Assembly (NCBI GenBank): GCA_938073845.1
Contig: CALJEO010000143.1
Coordinates: 1 to 11,027, forward strand
Length of the DNA: 11,027 nt
Reading direction: 5' to 3'
Source: an uncultured archaeon
GTDB lineage: Archaea > Korarchaeota > Korarchaeia > Korarchaeales > Korarchaeaceae
The translations under genes were made by a program, and so were the position numbers. The notes beneath the pieces were generated by a model. The model was not told the origin of the DNA and did no database searches. It was given only the letters and a program-made list of their open reading frames with translations. Positions 1 to 7,207 of the stretch are shown here, in pieces (within the stretch, counting starts at the first letter, position 1; each line of letters begins with the position of its first letter).

Positions 1-2
1 CA

Positions 3-206
3 GCCCTAGCCTACCTCAGGATGAGGGGGGCAGATTTCCTATTGTTCGGCCCAGCCGGAAGGCTCAGCGGAATAGCTAAAGGGATGGCTTTGCTGGAGTC
101 CTTCATAGCTTTGGAGCGTGGGCTTGAGAGGAGTAAGATGAGGGAACATCCCTTCGTCATCCTCAAGGAGCTTCAGAAGATCTTTCAAGAGGTATCTAGG
201 GGCTAG
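3..206 (+). CDS. C-terminal fragment, MtrH-like methyltransferase (tentative)
   Basis: This is the last 67 codons of a gene whose start lies before the window; the frame is open from base 3 and ends at TAG 204-206. Seen: the tail carries GADFLLFGP, then a helical stretch and a terminal segment with an EHPFVIL motif. Family knowledge: tetrahydromethanopterin S-methyltransferase subunit H and its corrinoid-methyltransferase relatives end with a GADF-(V/I)LYGP segment, a helix and a short HP-containing tail, so I infer membership. The catalytic part is not in the window, so it could equally be a non-methanogenic MtrH homologue acting with a corrinoid protein, or another TIM-barrel methyltransferase. 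It converges on the flavodiiron gene, and the two stop codons share the palindrome CTAG. Confidence 0.5.
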   Translation, partial: ALAYLRMRGADFLLFGPAGRLSGIAKGMALLESFIALERGLERSKMREHPFVILKELQKIFQEVSRG

Positions 207-1387
207 CTCATCTCAATGATCCTCTTGGCCTCAATGCCAAGGAGCTTGCCGAGCTCTCTGGCCTCCCTCAGCTCCTCCTCCCTAGGCTTACCCCTGACCT
301 CCATCTCACCGACCACAGCCATCTTAAGGGATTCCAGAGATTCCCTTATGAACTTCAAAGCACTTCCTCCCCATCCGTAAGTCCCTATTATCGCCGCTAC
401 CCTGTTCTTAGGCCTATACTCCTCGAGGAGATCCAAGTAATACCTGATCCCCAGGAAGGGCCTACCGTTGTGTGTGGCTGAGGCTATGAGGATGGCAGCG
501 GAATCCAGGGTGAGTGCCAATAGGTCATCGGGATCTGCTTCGGCGCTATCCACTAAAATAGCTTCTATCCCCTCCTCCTCCAGACCTCCGGCCGCCTCCC
601 TAGCGAGAGCCTCCGCGTTTCCGTACTGACTGCCAACGAGGACGAGGGCCCTGCTCTTAGGCTTCCAAGAGACCCATTCCTCATATATCCTGATCACACG
701 ATCTACGTCCCTGTGAAGGGCTCCGTGACTCGGAGCTATGAGCTTAGGCCTGAGCTCCCTGACCTTGGATAGGGCCTTCTCAACCATGCTGGAGTAGGGC
801 ATGAGTATCGAGGCGTAGTAGTCAGCTAACTCGAAGCTGTCCTCATCGAAGTAAACCATCTCGCTAGCTAAGTGCGATCCGAAGAGGTCACAGGTGAAGA
901 GAAATCCCTCCTCCTCCAGGTAGGTCATCATGGTATCGGGCCAGTGGATCATCGGCGTTATGAGGAACCTGAGGGTCCTTCCTCCGAGATCGAGCACCTC
1001 TCCCTCCCTGACCTCCCTGGCCCTGCTCACTGGGTAATCGGCCAGCGACTCCCCTATGCTGATGGCCTGCTTCGTCCCCAATAGCACAGCCTTGGGGGCT
1101 CTCCTCATGAGCTCAGCTATCGTTCCGGAGTGATCGGGTTCAGAATGCTGTGTTATAACGTAATCTATCTTCTCCAGATCTATCTCCCTATCCAGGGCCT
1201 CGAAGAACTCCTCTGAGAACGCGATATCCACGCCATCTATCAGCGCCTTCCTCTCATCCCCTTCTACCAGGTAGAAGTTGTAGGAGGTGCCCCGAGGTAT
1301 GGGCCAGAAGTTCTCGAACCTCTTGGAAACTCTATTCAGTATCCTGAAAAGCGTCACACTGCCAGATACCTTGCTTACGATTGCCAT
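203..1387 (-). CDS. Flavodiiron protein (A-type; O2/NO reductase or F420H2 oxidase)
   Basis: The protein has 394 residues, the usual length of a two-domain flavodiiron protein. The N-terminal metallo-beta-lactamase domain (about 1-240) shows the diiron ligands in order: QHSEPDH (H81, E83, D85, H86), H148 in IHWPD, D167 in FTCDLFGSH and H221 in PSHGALH. The C-terminal flavodoxin domain (about 245-385) has the FMN loop GSQYGN and the family motif GTYGWGGSA. Such enzymes reduce O2 to water, or NO to N2O, in the cytoplasm of anaerobes; in methanogens the donor is F420H2, but the donor here cannot be read from sequence. I chose ATG 1387 because GGTGGT lies just upstream; GTG 1390 immediately precedes it and is the alternative. 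The gene lies 15 bases after the acyl-CoA synthetase stop and probably shares its transcript. No extra rubredoxin or flavin-reductase domain is present. Confidence 0.93.
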   Translation of the reverse strand: MAIVSKVSGSVTLFRILNRVSKRFENFWPIPRGTSYNFYLVEGDERKALIDGVDIAFSEEFFEALDREIDLEKIDYVITQHSEPDHSGTIAELMRRAPKAVLLGTKQAISIGESLADYPVSRAREVREGEVLDLGGRTLRFLITPMIHWPDTMMTYLEEEGFLFTCDLFGSHLASEMVYFDEDSFELADYYASILMPYSSMVEKALSKVRELRPKLIAPSHGALHRDVDRVIRIYEEWVSWKPKSRALVLVGSQYGNAEALAREAAGGLEEEGIEAILVDSAEADPDDLLALTLDSAAILIASATHNGRPFLGIRYYLDLLEEYRPKNRVAAIIGTYGWGGSALKFIRESLESLKMAVVGEMEVRGKPREEELREARELGKLLGIEAKRIIEMS

Positions 1388-1402
1388 CACACCACCTGAG
1401 GG

Positions 1403-2797
1403 TCAGCTGATGCCTAGGCTCCTCACCACGTACTCCCTAGCCCTAGCGTAGGCGTAGAGCGATGACATAGCTGCTGAAGCCCTCTCCGGAGTAGGATAAG
1501 CGGCCACCCTCTGCTTATTCAGGAAGCTGACAGCTTCCGCCACCCCGGGCCCGCCCACCATACCGACGGTGACGGGCTTAGAGTCACCCGAATCTTTTAT
1601 AGCATCCACTATGCTCCTCGCCACCCCCATGGGTGTTGTCACAGCCGTCTGACAGTAGAGGACAGTCAGGGCATGGACCTCAGGGTCCTTGAGGGCAGCT
1701 AGCGTTGCCCTGTGGTACCAGTCATCGGTGGCCATTCCAGTCATATCTATCGGATTCGTGAACGAAGCGAAGGGTGGTGTGAACCTCTTTATCTCCTGAA
1801 CCAAGCCCTCCGGAGGCCTCTTTAGGTAAACACCGTTATCAGCGAAGGTATCTGTGGACTGCACCCCAGCACCTCCACCGTTCGTGATCACGACCAGGTT
1901 CTCCCCCTCGGGCATTCGGTTCCAAGCGAGTGCCTTGGCCCAATCGAAAGCATCCTCGACGCTCTTGGCCATCAAGATACCGCTCTGCCTGAAAGCGCTC
2001 TCATATACGGCGACACTCCCTGCCATAGATCCAGTGTGGCTTGCCGCAGCCTTAGCGCCTACCTCGGTCCTCCCAGCTTTTATCACTATTATGGGCTTCC
2101 TCGAGCTGACCCTGGCCGCTACGTCTATTAGCTTCCTGCCCCTCCCGGGGGCCAAGCCCTCCAAGTATATCATTATGACCCCCGTGTTAGGATCCCCTTC
2201 GAAGAATTCCAGGAGGTCAACGTCATCTATATCAGCCTTGTTGCCGACACTAACTATGGCAGATACCCCTATGTTCTCAACGATCGTGTAACCCATGAGG
2301 GCTATCCCTAACGCCCCGCTCTGAGAGATGAAAGCGACGTTGCCTGATATCACTTCCTTCGGGCCGAAGGAGGCGTTCAACCTGGCGGGCGTGTAAACGT
2401 AACCGAATATATTGGGCCCCAGCACCCTGATACCGTAGCTGTGGGCTCTCCTGACGAGCTCCTCCTCCAGCTCCTCTTTACCGACCTCCTTAAACCCTGA
2501 GGTTATCACGACGGCGAACTTAACGCCAGCCTTCCCGCAGTCATCTATCACGCCGAGCACCTTATCCGAGGGCACGGATATCACCGCCACATCCACGCCC
2601 TCAGGGACGTCCGATACCTTAGGATAGCACTTAAGACCCATGAGCTCATCTACCGTGGGGTTTATAGGGTAGATCTTCCCTCCGAACCCGTACTCCACCA
2701 AGTTCCTCAGTATCTGAGATCCTATCTTGCTGGGATCCCTGGATGCCCCGATGATCGCGATCGATGAGGGGTTGAACAGCCTGCTCAGGTCCTCCAT
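1403..2797 (-). CDS. ADP-forming acetyl/acyl-CoA synthetase, alpha subunit
   Basis: This 464-residue protein has the architecture and length of archaeal ACD alpha subunits, which convert acyl-CoA, ADP and phosphate to acid, CoA and ATP. It opens with the CoA-binding Rossmann segment (FNPSSIAIIGAS, residues 8-19). It then has the succinyl-CoA-ligase-like domains, with FISQSGALG (157-164) and the phosphohistidine loop AASHTGSMAGS around His254, which corresponds to the catalytic histidine known in the Pyrococcus enzyme. A further alpha-type domain with NGGGAG follows. The ATP-grasp beta subunit is not fused to it and is not elsewhere in the window, so it must be encoded at another locus if the enzyme is functional. 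ATG 2797 is preferred: GGTGGTG sits 5 bases upstream, the protein then starts MEDLSRLFNP as relatives do, and a TATA-like box lies 34 bases upstream. ATG 2818 would add 7 residues. Substrate (acetyl, branched-chain or aryl acyl) is unknown. Confidence 0.92.
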   Translation of the reverse strand: MEDLSRLFNPSSIAIIGASRDPSKIGSQILRNLVEYGFGGKIYPINPTVDELMGLKCYPKVSDVPEGVDVAVISVPSDKVLGVIDDCGKAGVKFAVVITSGFKEVGKEELEEELVRRAHSYGIRVLGPNIFGYVYTPARLNASFGPKEVISGNVAFISQSGALGIALMGYTIVENIGVSAIVSVGNKADIDDVDLLEFFEGDPNTGVIMIYLEGLAPGRGRKLIDVAARVSSRKPIIVIKAGRTEVGAKAAASHTGSMAGSVAVYESAFRQSGILMAKSVEDAFDWAKALAWNRMPEGENLVVITNGGGAGVQSTDTFADNGVYLKRPPEGLVQEIKRFTPPFASFTNPIDMTGMATDDWYHRATLAALKDPEVHALTVLYCQTAVTTPMGVARSIVDAIKDSGDSKPVTVGMVGGPGVAEAVSFLNKQRVAAYPTPERASAAMSSLYAYARAREYVVRSLGIS

Positions 2798-2827
2798 GAC
2801 GACACCACCCGGTTTCATATTGTAAAA

Positions 2828-2840
2828 TAATAAAACTTTC
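2828..2840 (-). promoter_or_regulatory. Candidate BRE-TATA promoter of the acyl-CoA synthetase/flavodiiron unit
   Basis: On the minus strand this reads GAAAG followed by TTTTATTA, a purine-rich BRE-like element abutting a TATA-like box. Its centre is about 34 bases upstream of ATG 2797, which would give a very short leader. The same spacing is seen for other unit heads in this window. Other AT-rich boxes nearby (for example around 2893-2903) are possible alternatives. Confidence 0.5.
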
Positions 2841-2893
2841 CCGTGAAAGGGGGTGAAAATTACCGAAACACATTATAGGAAATGGGATCTATC

Positions 2894-2905
2894 ATATAAA
2901 AAATT
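2894..2905 (-). terminator. Candidate oligo-T terminator after the mannosyltransferase
   Basis: On the minus strand an AATTTTTTATAT tract begins about 23 bases after the TAA stop at 2928. Archaeal intrinsic termination typically needs only a T-rich non-template tract, without a hairpin. I see no strong stem before it, so the call rests on the T run and its position alone. Confidence 0.4.
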
Positions 2906-2927
2906 AGTTTATTAACGGGATATTTTA

Positions 2928-5285
2928 TTAATATTTTTCGGCATCAGATGGGGACTTCGAATGGTTTCTATATATACCCCTCAACCCCAGGTAGATCGAG
3001 ATGAACGAGAGGACGGCGAGGGCTATGAATGGATCGGAGCAGATATCCCTCGGACTCGTGGTTCTACATTTGAAGAGCACCGAGGAGAGGAGCGATGTAT
3101 CTCTATAGGTCAGCAGGGAGAATGAGAGAAGTAGCTCAACTAATGGGGAAAGAGGGGAATTTGAGAGTAGAGAAATTAAAATGAGTCCCCAAGATGGTTT
3201 TAATCCGGCTAGGAGTATCATCGAGCTGATCCCAATGACGGGACTCCAGGTGCGATCGAACCTCATGATGTATAGGGTTATGAGGATCGAGATGATGAGG
3301 GCGATCGGGGGAGCGTATCCCCCTGCCAGTGGATTGAGGGCCCCGCCCACAGCTTCTCTTGGCCAGCTGGGACTCAGGAGGGCCAGGGGTATGAGGATCC
3401 CGGAGAGGAGAAGGAGACTCCTCATTCCCCTCAGCACCGGGAATAGGAACAAGCTTAGAGGATTCAAAGAAGCTGAGAAAGCTAACAATATAGCGGGAAG
3501 ATACTTCCTACCTCTCTTCATGGATAAAACAGATTCCAGAGCCAGAGCCAATGACAGGAGACTCCAATCGTACCCCGAGAGGAAGGTTAGGGAGATCACC
3601 AGCGGGTATGGAGCTGCCTTAAGCTCTAAGAGGTCCAAGGATATCATCAGGATCGATATCAGGGCTACGGATATGAAGAGAACCTCCCTCAGCATGACGC
3701 TATCCGAGGAGTTGATCAGGAGATCGCTCAGTATGGATGATAGGCCGAAGTCCTGCTCCCTCTCCATGAACACAGGAGTGCCGGGGATGCTGAGGCTCGA
3801 GTGCAGCAAGACGGAGAGGAGGACTGGGAGGACCATGGAGAGGATGTAGTAAGTCCTGTAACCTGATGAGAGGAGAACCCTCAGGAACCCGAGCTCCTCA
3901 GGAAGCTTCGGCTCCCCCAGGAGCACTTCCCTGAGGATCCCCCTCCAGCCACCCCTAACCAAACCGCTCAGCTCATCATCAGTTATCAGGTAAAATAGGG
4001 AGATGGAGAAGGATGATGCGACGGAAGGAGCTAGTTGGACAGCGTAGAAGCTGTAAAGAGTCCTATTGCCAGCTAAATAAACTAGAGTGTAGCCAGCTGC
4101 TATGGAGAGCACCATCATCATGGGCAGGTAACTCCTCTCCCTCCTCCTGAGAAGGGGAAGGAGCAGGAGCATGAAAGCTCCGGAGAAGGCATAAGATACC
4201 AGATTGACCCTGGCTATTAGATCCGGGTTCAAGTGAAGTGCCATCGGAGCCATGTTAATGAACCAGGCCCAAGGGGGGGATGGGGTTGGCCCGCTCCCCC
4301 TACTCGTCGTGTGCCACGCGAGGGCGCTCAGGTTCTCCTGCACCCATCTCTCGGGGCCTAGATATCTGATTATGGGCAGCGAGATGATGAGGTAGAGGAT
4401 GCAAGGGGCTAGGGAGATGAGAGCGGATCTAGCGGGGCTTTCCCTCCTGTATATCCTCAGGTAGAGGTAGGTGAAGAGGAGAGCGAACAGGCCACTGAAC
4501 TTCACTGAGAAAGCGAGCCATGAGGATACGGAGGCCGCCATCGGCCTATCGTAGACAGCGAGGAGGAGGGTCAATCCAGTGAAGAAAGCGAGGTGAATGT
4601 CGAGCATAGCTACTAAGCTCATCGCATGGACTATTGGATCAAGAGCAATGGAAATAGATGCTAAAACACCCCAAAAAGGATTTAGGAGCCTGCAAACTAT
4701 AAGGTAGACTACTACTATGAGGATAGATCCCTCTATGATCCCCGGGACCCTCCAGCTGAGGGGCCTGTCCCCGAGCGCGAGCATCGAGGCCATGATAAGG
4801 TACTTGCCCAGAGGGGGATGCTCCAAGTTCAGGTAGTCAGTTATGCCATGCTTGGATGGGTACTCGAACCCGTACCTCAGCTTAGCCCTCCCTCCGATGA
4901 ACCCATCGAGCTCCGCCGCTCTAGACTCAGGGACCTTCACCCAGACGACAGGTATCCTATCACCGCTGATTGTATAGTTGGACCTCTCGATAGCCCCTCC
5001 TAGTGAGGAGAGGGTCTCGTTGAGCCACTCAAGTGACTCCCTTAGTTCAAGCTCTGACCTGAAGACCACGGTCACGTACAAGTAGCCCTGGTAAGCGTAT
5101 CTAGGCTTAACGCCGAAGATCTCGTGGAGCAGGTTCCTCGAGGAGGTGGCGTACCAAACCTCATCGCTCACGTAGTAATCGTCCCCCCTGTATTTAGGGG
5201 AGGAGGCCTCGCTGTACGTGTAGAGGGCGAATGAAAGCGATATTAGGATGGATATCGCTAATCCAAGGGAGAAGGACCTACTCAT
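2928..5285 (-). CDS. PMT-like (GT39/GT-C) membrane protein mannosyltransferase with inserted domain
   Basis: This is a 785-residue polytopic membrane protein. An N-terminal hydrophobic segment (about 7-24) is followed by an external loop with the acidic pair SDEVWY (D41-E42). EHPPLGK follows at 155-161, then WRVPG, the SVKFSG helix and SPPWAW. These match the DE motif and HPPLAK motif of dolichyl-phosphate-mannose protein mannosyltransferases, which move mannose from the lipid carrier to Ser/Thr of exported proteins on the outer membrane face. About 90 residues (roughly 60-148) with predicted strand-helix-strand character separate the two motifs. The second half (about 460-785) is another series of hydrophobic helices of unknown role, ending in a short basic/polar tail. 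The start ATG 5285 overlaps the synthase stop by 8 bases and has GGTGGTG just upstream, so the two genes are translationally coupled. The acceptor protein and even the sugar are inferred, and a different GT-C activity is possible. Confidence 0.78.
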   Translation of the reverse strand: MSRSFSLGLAISILISLSFALYTYSEASSPKYRGDDYYVSDEVWYATSSRNLLHEIFGVKPRYAYQGYLYVTVVFRSELELRESLEWLNETLSSLGGAIERSNYTISGDRIPVVWVKVPESRAAELDGFIGGRAKLRYGFEYPSKHGITDYLNLEHPPLGKYLIMASMLALGDRPLSWRVPGIIEGSILIVVVYLIVCRLLNPFWGVLASISIALDPIVHAMSLVAMLDIHLAFFTGLTLLLAVYDRPMAASVSSWLAFSVKFSGLFALLFTYLYLRIYRRESPARSALISLAPCILYLIISLPIIRYLGPERWVQENLSALAWHTTSRGSGPTPSPPWAWFINMAPMALHLNPDLIARVNLVSYAFSGAFMLLLLPLLRRRERSYLPMMMVLSIAAGYTLVYLAGNRTLYSFYAVQLAPSVASSFSISLFYLITDDELSGLVRGGWRGILREVLLGEPKLPEELGFLRVLLSSGYRTYYILSMVLPVLLSVLLHSSLSIPGTPVFMEREQDFGLSSILSDLLINSSDSVMLREVLFISVALISILMISLDLLELKAAPYPLVISLTFLSGYDWSLLSLALALESVLSMKRGRKYLPAILLAFSASLNPLSLFLFPVLRGMRSLLLLSGILIPLALLSPSWPREAVGGALNPLAGGYAPPIALIISILITLYIMRFDRTWSPVIGISSMILLAGLKPSWGLILISLLSNSPLSPLVELLLSFSLLTYRDTSLLSSVLFKCRTTSPRDICSDPFIALAVLSFISIYLGLRGIYRNHSKSPSDAEKY

Positions 5286-6312
5286 CCCACCACCAGACGA
5301 GCCTCCTGCTCATCAGGTAGTTCACGATGAAGCCGAAGATTATCCCCACGAATTGGGAGATGACTGACTCCAATCCCAACAGCCTGTGGAGCAGAGCTGA
5401 GGTGACGAACTGGGTAGCTACGCCCATGGAGTTGGTCACGTGGTAGCTGAGGAGGGACCTCGCAAGGCCTCCTCTCCTCTTCCTCCTGAAGGTCCAGAGG
5501 TCGTTGAGCATGAAGTTATTCATCAGCGAGATCTCTATCGCTATAGCAGAGGCTAACTCGTGCCCTAGCCCGAGGAGGTACCTCATAGACCAGAGGGAGA
5601 GCAGGTTAACTAAGGTACCCATGGCCCCGACGAGTGCGAACCTCAGGAAGGGTGAGGAGAGCTCCAGGACTTGTAACAGGTAACTCGCTATGGTTCTGAT
5701 CCCCAGCTTAGATCTTCCGGATCTCCTGGGACTGAATGCATAGGGGAGCTCGATGACGCTGGACCAATTCCCCTTTACCAGGACCTCCAGCAGTATCTTG
5801 AAGCCCCTGGGGTTCATCCCATCCGGCAGGCACTCCCTCCTGAGGGCGAAGTATCCCGAGGAGGTGTCCCTGATCCCCCTCACCCTGGGGATGAGGAGCC
5901 TCGCGAGTAATATCGATCCCTTAGATAAGAGCTTCCTGAAGAGGCTCCAGCCCTCAAGAGAGCTACCTTTGACGTACCTGGATGCGATGACCACATCATA
6001 GCTCAGGGCCATCCTGTAGAGCTCCGGAAGAAGCTCAGGGGGATGCTGAAGGTCGGCATCCATGACGCAAAGTATATCCCCCCTGGCCGCTCTGAACCCA
6101 TCCAGGACGGCCGAGGAGAGGCCCGACCTCTCGGGTCTGATGATGACCCTCGCGGGGAGCTCCCCTGAGAGAGCCACATCAGCGGTGCCGTCAGGCGAGC
6201 TATCGTCCACGACGATGACCTCGTAATCCAAATCCATCATTGAGGAGCCTATTCTGGGCAATAGTTCCTCTAGGTTCTCTCTCTCGTTGTAAGTGGGTAT
6301 TATTATGCTCAT
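5278..6312 (-). CDS. Dolichyl-phosphate mannose synthase with GtrA-like membrane domain
   Basis: The protein has 344 residues. The N-terminal GT2 domain (1-220) begins with SIIIPTYNERENL, then EVIVVDDSSPDGT (31-43), the metal-binding DADLQHP (85-91), and RDTSSGYFALRR and SGRSKLG (198-204), all typical of DPM1-type synthases. These transfer mannose from GDP-mannose to dolichyl phosphate at the cytoplasmic face. The C-terminal part (about 222-340) is a four-helix GtrA-like domain starting FLRFALVGAMGTLVN, with the NDLWTFRRK signature (270-278). The two-domain form and length resemble the Pyrococcus furiosus DPMS, whose membrane domain holds the enzyme at the bilayer. ATG 6312 is chosen; an in-frame TTG immediately precedes it at 6315. 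A TATA-like box lies 36 bases upstream. It overlaps the PMT-like gene by 8 bases, which strongly suggests it makes that enzyme's lipid-linked donor. A glucose or other hexose donor cannot be excluded. Confidence 0.87.
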   Translation of the reverse strand: MSIIIPTYNERENLEELLPRIGSSMMDLDYEVIVVDDSSPDGTADVALSGELPARVIIRPERSGLSSAVLDGFRAARGDILCVMDADLQHPPELLPELYRMALSYDVVIASRYVKGSSLEGWSLFRKLLSKGSILLARLLIPRVRGIRDTSSGYFALRRECLPDGMNPRGFKILLEVLVKGNWSSVIELPYAFSPRRSGRSKLGIRTIASYLLQVLELSSPFLRFALVGAMGTLVNLLSLWSMRYLLGLGHELASAIAIEISLMNNFMLNDLWTFRRKRRGGLARSLLSYHVTNSMGVATQFVTSALLHRLLGLESVISQFVGIIFGFIVNYLMSRRLVWWWDE

Positions 6313-6343
6313 CAACCCGTATCAAGCGGTTTCCTGACGGTAA

Positions 6344-6351
6344 GATATAAA
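6344..6351 (-). promoter_or_regulatory. TATA-like box of the mannose synthase/mannosyltransferase unit
   Basis: The minus strand reads CTTTATATC here, centred about 36 bases upstream of ATG 6312. With the usual TATA-to-start-site distance of archaea, transcription would begin about 10 bases before the ATG. It is one half of a divergent intergenic region (6316-6403). Confidence 0.55.
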
Positions 6352-6371
6352 GCTGATCGGGAGGGGAAGTA

Positions 6372-6380
6372 TCCTTAATA
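6372..6380 (+). promoter_or_regulatory. TATA-like box of the GTPase gene (probably leaderless)
   Basis: TCCTTAATA follows the purine-rich GGGAAGTA and is centred about 27 bases upstream of ATG 6404. No Shine-Dalgarno sequence lies before that ATG, so a leaderless transcript is the simplest reading. It is divergent from the mannose synthase promoter about 25 bases away, so the two may interfere with each other. Confidence 0.5.
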
Positions 6381-6403
6381 GTCACCGGCCTCATTCACCA
6401 GCC

Positions 6404-7207
6404 ATGAGGCTCGCGAGCTGGAAGGAGTTGAGAAGATTCATCGGGAGATCCAATCTGGTGCTCGAGGTCCTGGATTCCAGGGATCCCTGGACCACGAGAA
6501 GTAGGAAGCTTGAGGAAATGGCATCTTCCATGGGTAGGAAGGTCATGATAGTGATTAACAAATCCGATCTCGTACCGAGGCATGTCTTGGATGAGTGGGT
6601 GGGGGTCTTCGAGGGGGAGGGCCTCAGGGCCGTGTACGTGAGCGCTAGGGAGAGGATGGGAACGATGAGGCTGAGGAGGCTTGTGAAGAGAGAAGCCCCC
6701 GAGCTTCCAGCTATCGTGCTGGTGGCTGGATTCCCTAAGGTTGGGAAGAGCTCGATAATAAACGTGCTTAAGGGAAGATCATCGGCCCCAACAAGCCCCA
6801 TTCCCGGGAGCCCGGGGTACACAAGAGCCTTCCAGTTGTTCAGGATCGAGAGGAACCTTTACCTGGTGGACTCTCCAGGCATGATCCCCATCGAGGGTGG
6901 GCCTCTGGAGATGGCCCTGAGGGGGTATCCACCTGAGCTGCTGAGCAACGCTCTGGAGGTCGCCGCGTCCCTCATTGAGAGGATACTCAGAGTGGATGAG
7001 AGCGCCTTCATGAGGGCTTACGGTATAGGGGGAAGGGATCCCATCACCATAATGGAGGAGCTGGCTAGGAGGAGGGGATTCCTGAGGGAGGTGGGCGTTG
7101 AGGAGGCAGCTAGGCAGATACTGAGGGACTACCATAATCATAAGCTCAACTTCTACGTCCGGCCGAGCGACCTAGGTTTAGCTCGTGGACCGGGTACCTA
7201 TTCCTAA
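6404..7207 (+). CDS. Circularly permuted GTPase, YlqF/RbgA/YawG family
   Basis: This 267-residue GTPase has its motifs in permuted order. The family marker DSRDP (24-28) comes first, then G4 NKSDL (52-56), G5 SARE (80-83), G1/P-loop GFPKVGKSS (109-117), G2 around PGSPGYTR (134-141) and G3 DSPGM (156-160). The C-terminal helical region (about 175-255) ends like other family members. Bacterial RbgA and eukaryotic Nog2/Lsg1 relatives act in large ribosomal subunit assembly; a role in 50S maturation here is inferred from family membership. Two substitutions from the bacterial consensus are visible: DSPG for DTPG in G3, and DSRDP for DARxP. It is the only complete plus-strand gene, with its own leaderless-type promoter. 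Its last 62 bases overlap the 3' end of the opposite-strand DUF123 gene. Confidence 0.9.
   Translation: MRLASWKELRRFIGRSNLVLEVLDSRDPWTTRSRKLEEMASSMGRKVMIVINKSDLVPRHVLDEWVGVFEGEGLRAVYVSARERMGTMRLRRLVKREAPELPAIVLVAGFPKVGKSSIINVLKGRSSAPTSPIPGSPGYTRAFQLFRIERNLYLVDSPGMIPIEGGPLEMALRGYPPELLSNALEVAASLIERILRVDESAFMRAYGIGGRDPITIMEELARRRGFLREVGVEEAARQILRDYHNHKLNFYVRPSDLGLARGPGTYS

Larger units (their letters stand above)
2819..2927. other. AT-rich intergenic region
   Basis: This 109-base gap is the longest non-coding stretch in the window and clearly more AT-rich than its flanks. It separates two minus-strand units. It holds oligo-T tracts (minus strand) following the mannosyltransferase and a TATA/BRE-like element preceding the acyl-CoA synthetase. 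I see no convincing small ORF and no long inverted repeat in it. Confidence 0.7.

Noticed and set aside
1854..2291. 145-codon plus-strand frame opposite the acyl-CoA synthetase
   Set aside because: Shadow of a well-conserved gene; proline/serine-rich low-information product.
2819..2927. Possible small RNA or small ORF in the AT-rich gap
   Set aside because: No stable inverted repeat, conserved box motifs or credible reading frame could be seen; the AT-richness is explained by a promoter and a terminator.
3181..3849. 222-codon open frame on the plus strand inside the mannosyltransferase gene
   Set aside because: It is antisense to a clear membrane protein with recognisable motifs. Its product is rich in Arg/Met and low in coherent structure, as expected of the reverse complement of Leu/Ile/Ser-rich codons.
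6391..6822. 143-codon minus-strand frame opposite the GTPase 5' half
   Set aside because: The GTPase motifs G4, G5 and G1 are on the plus strand across this stretch, and the minus product has no family features.
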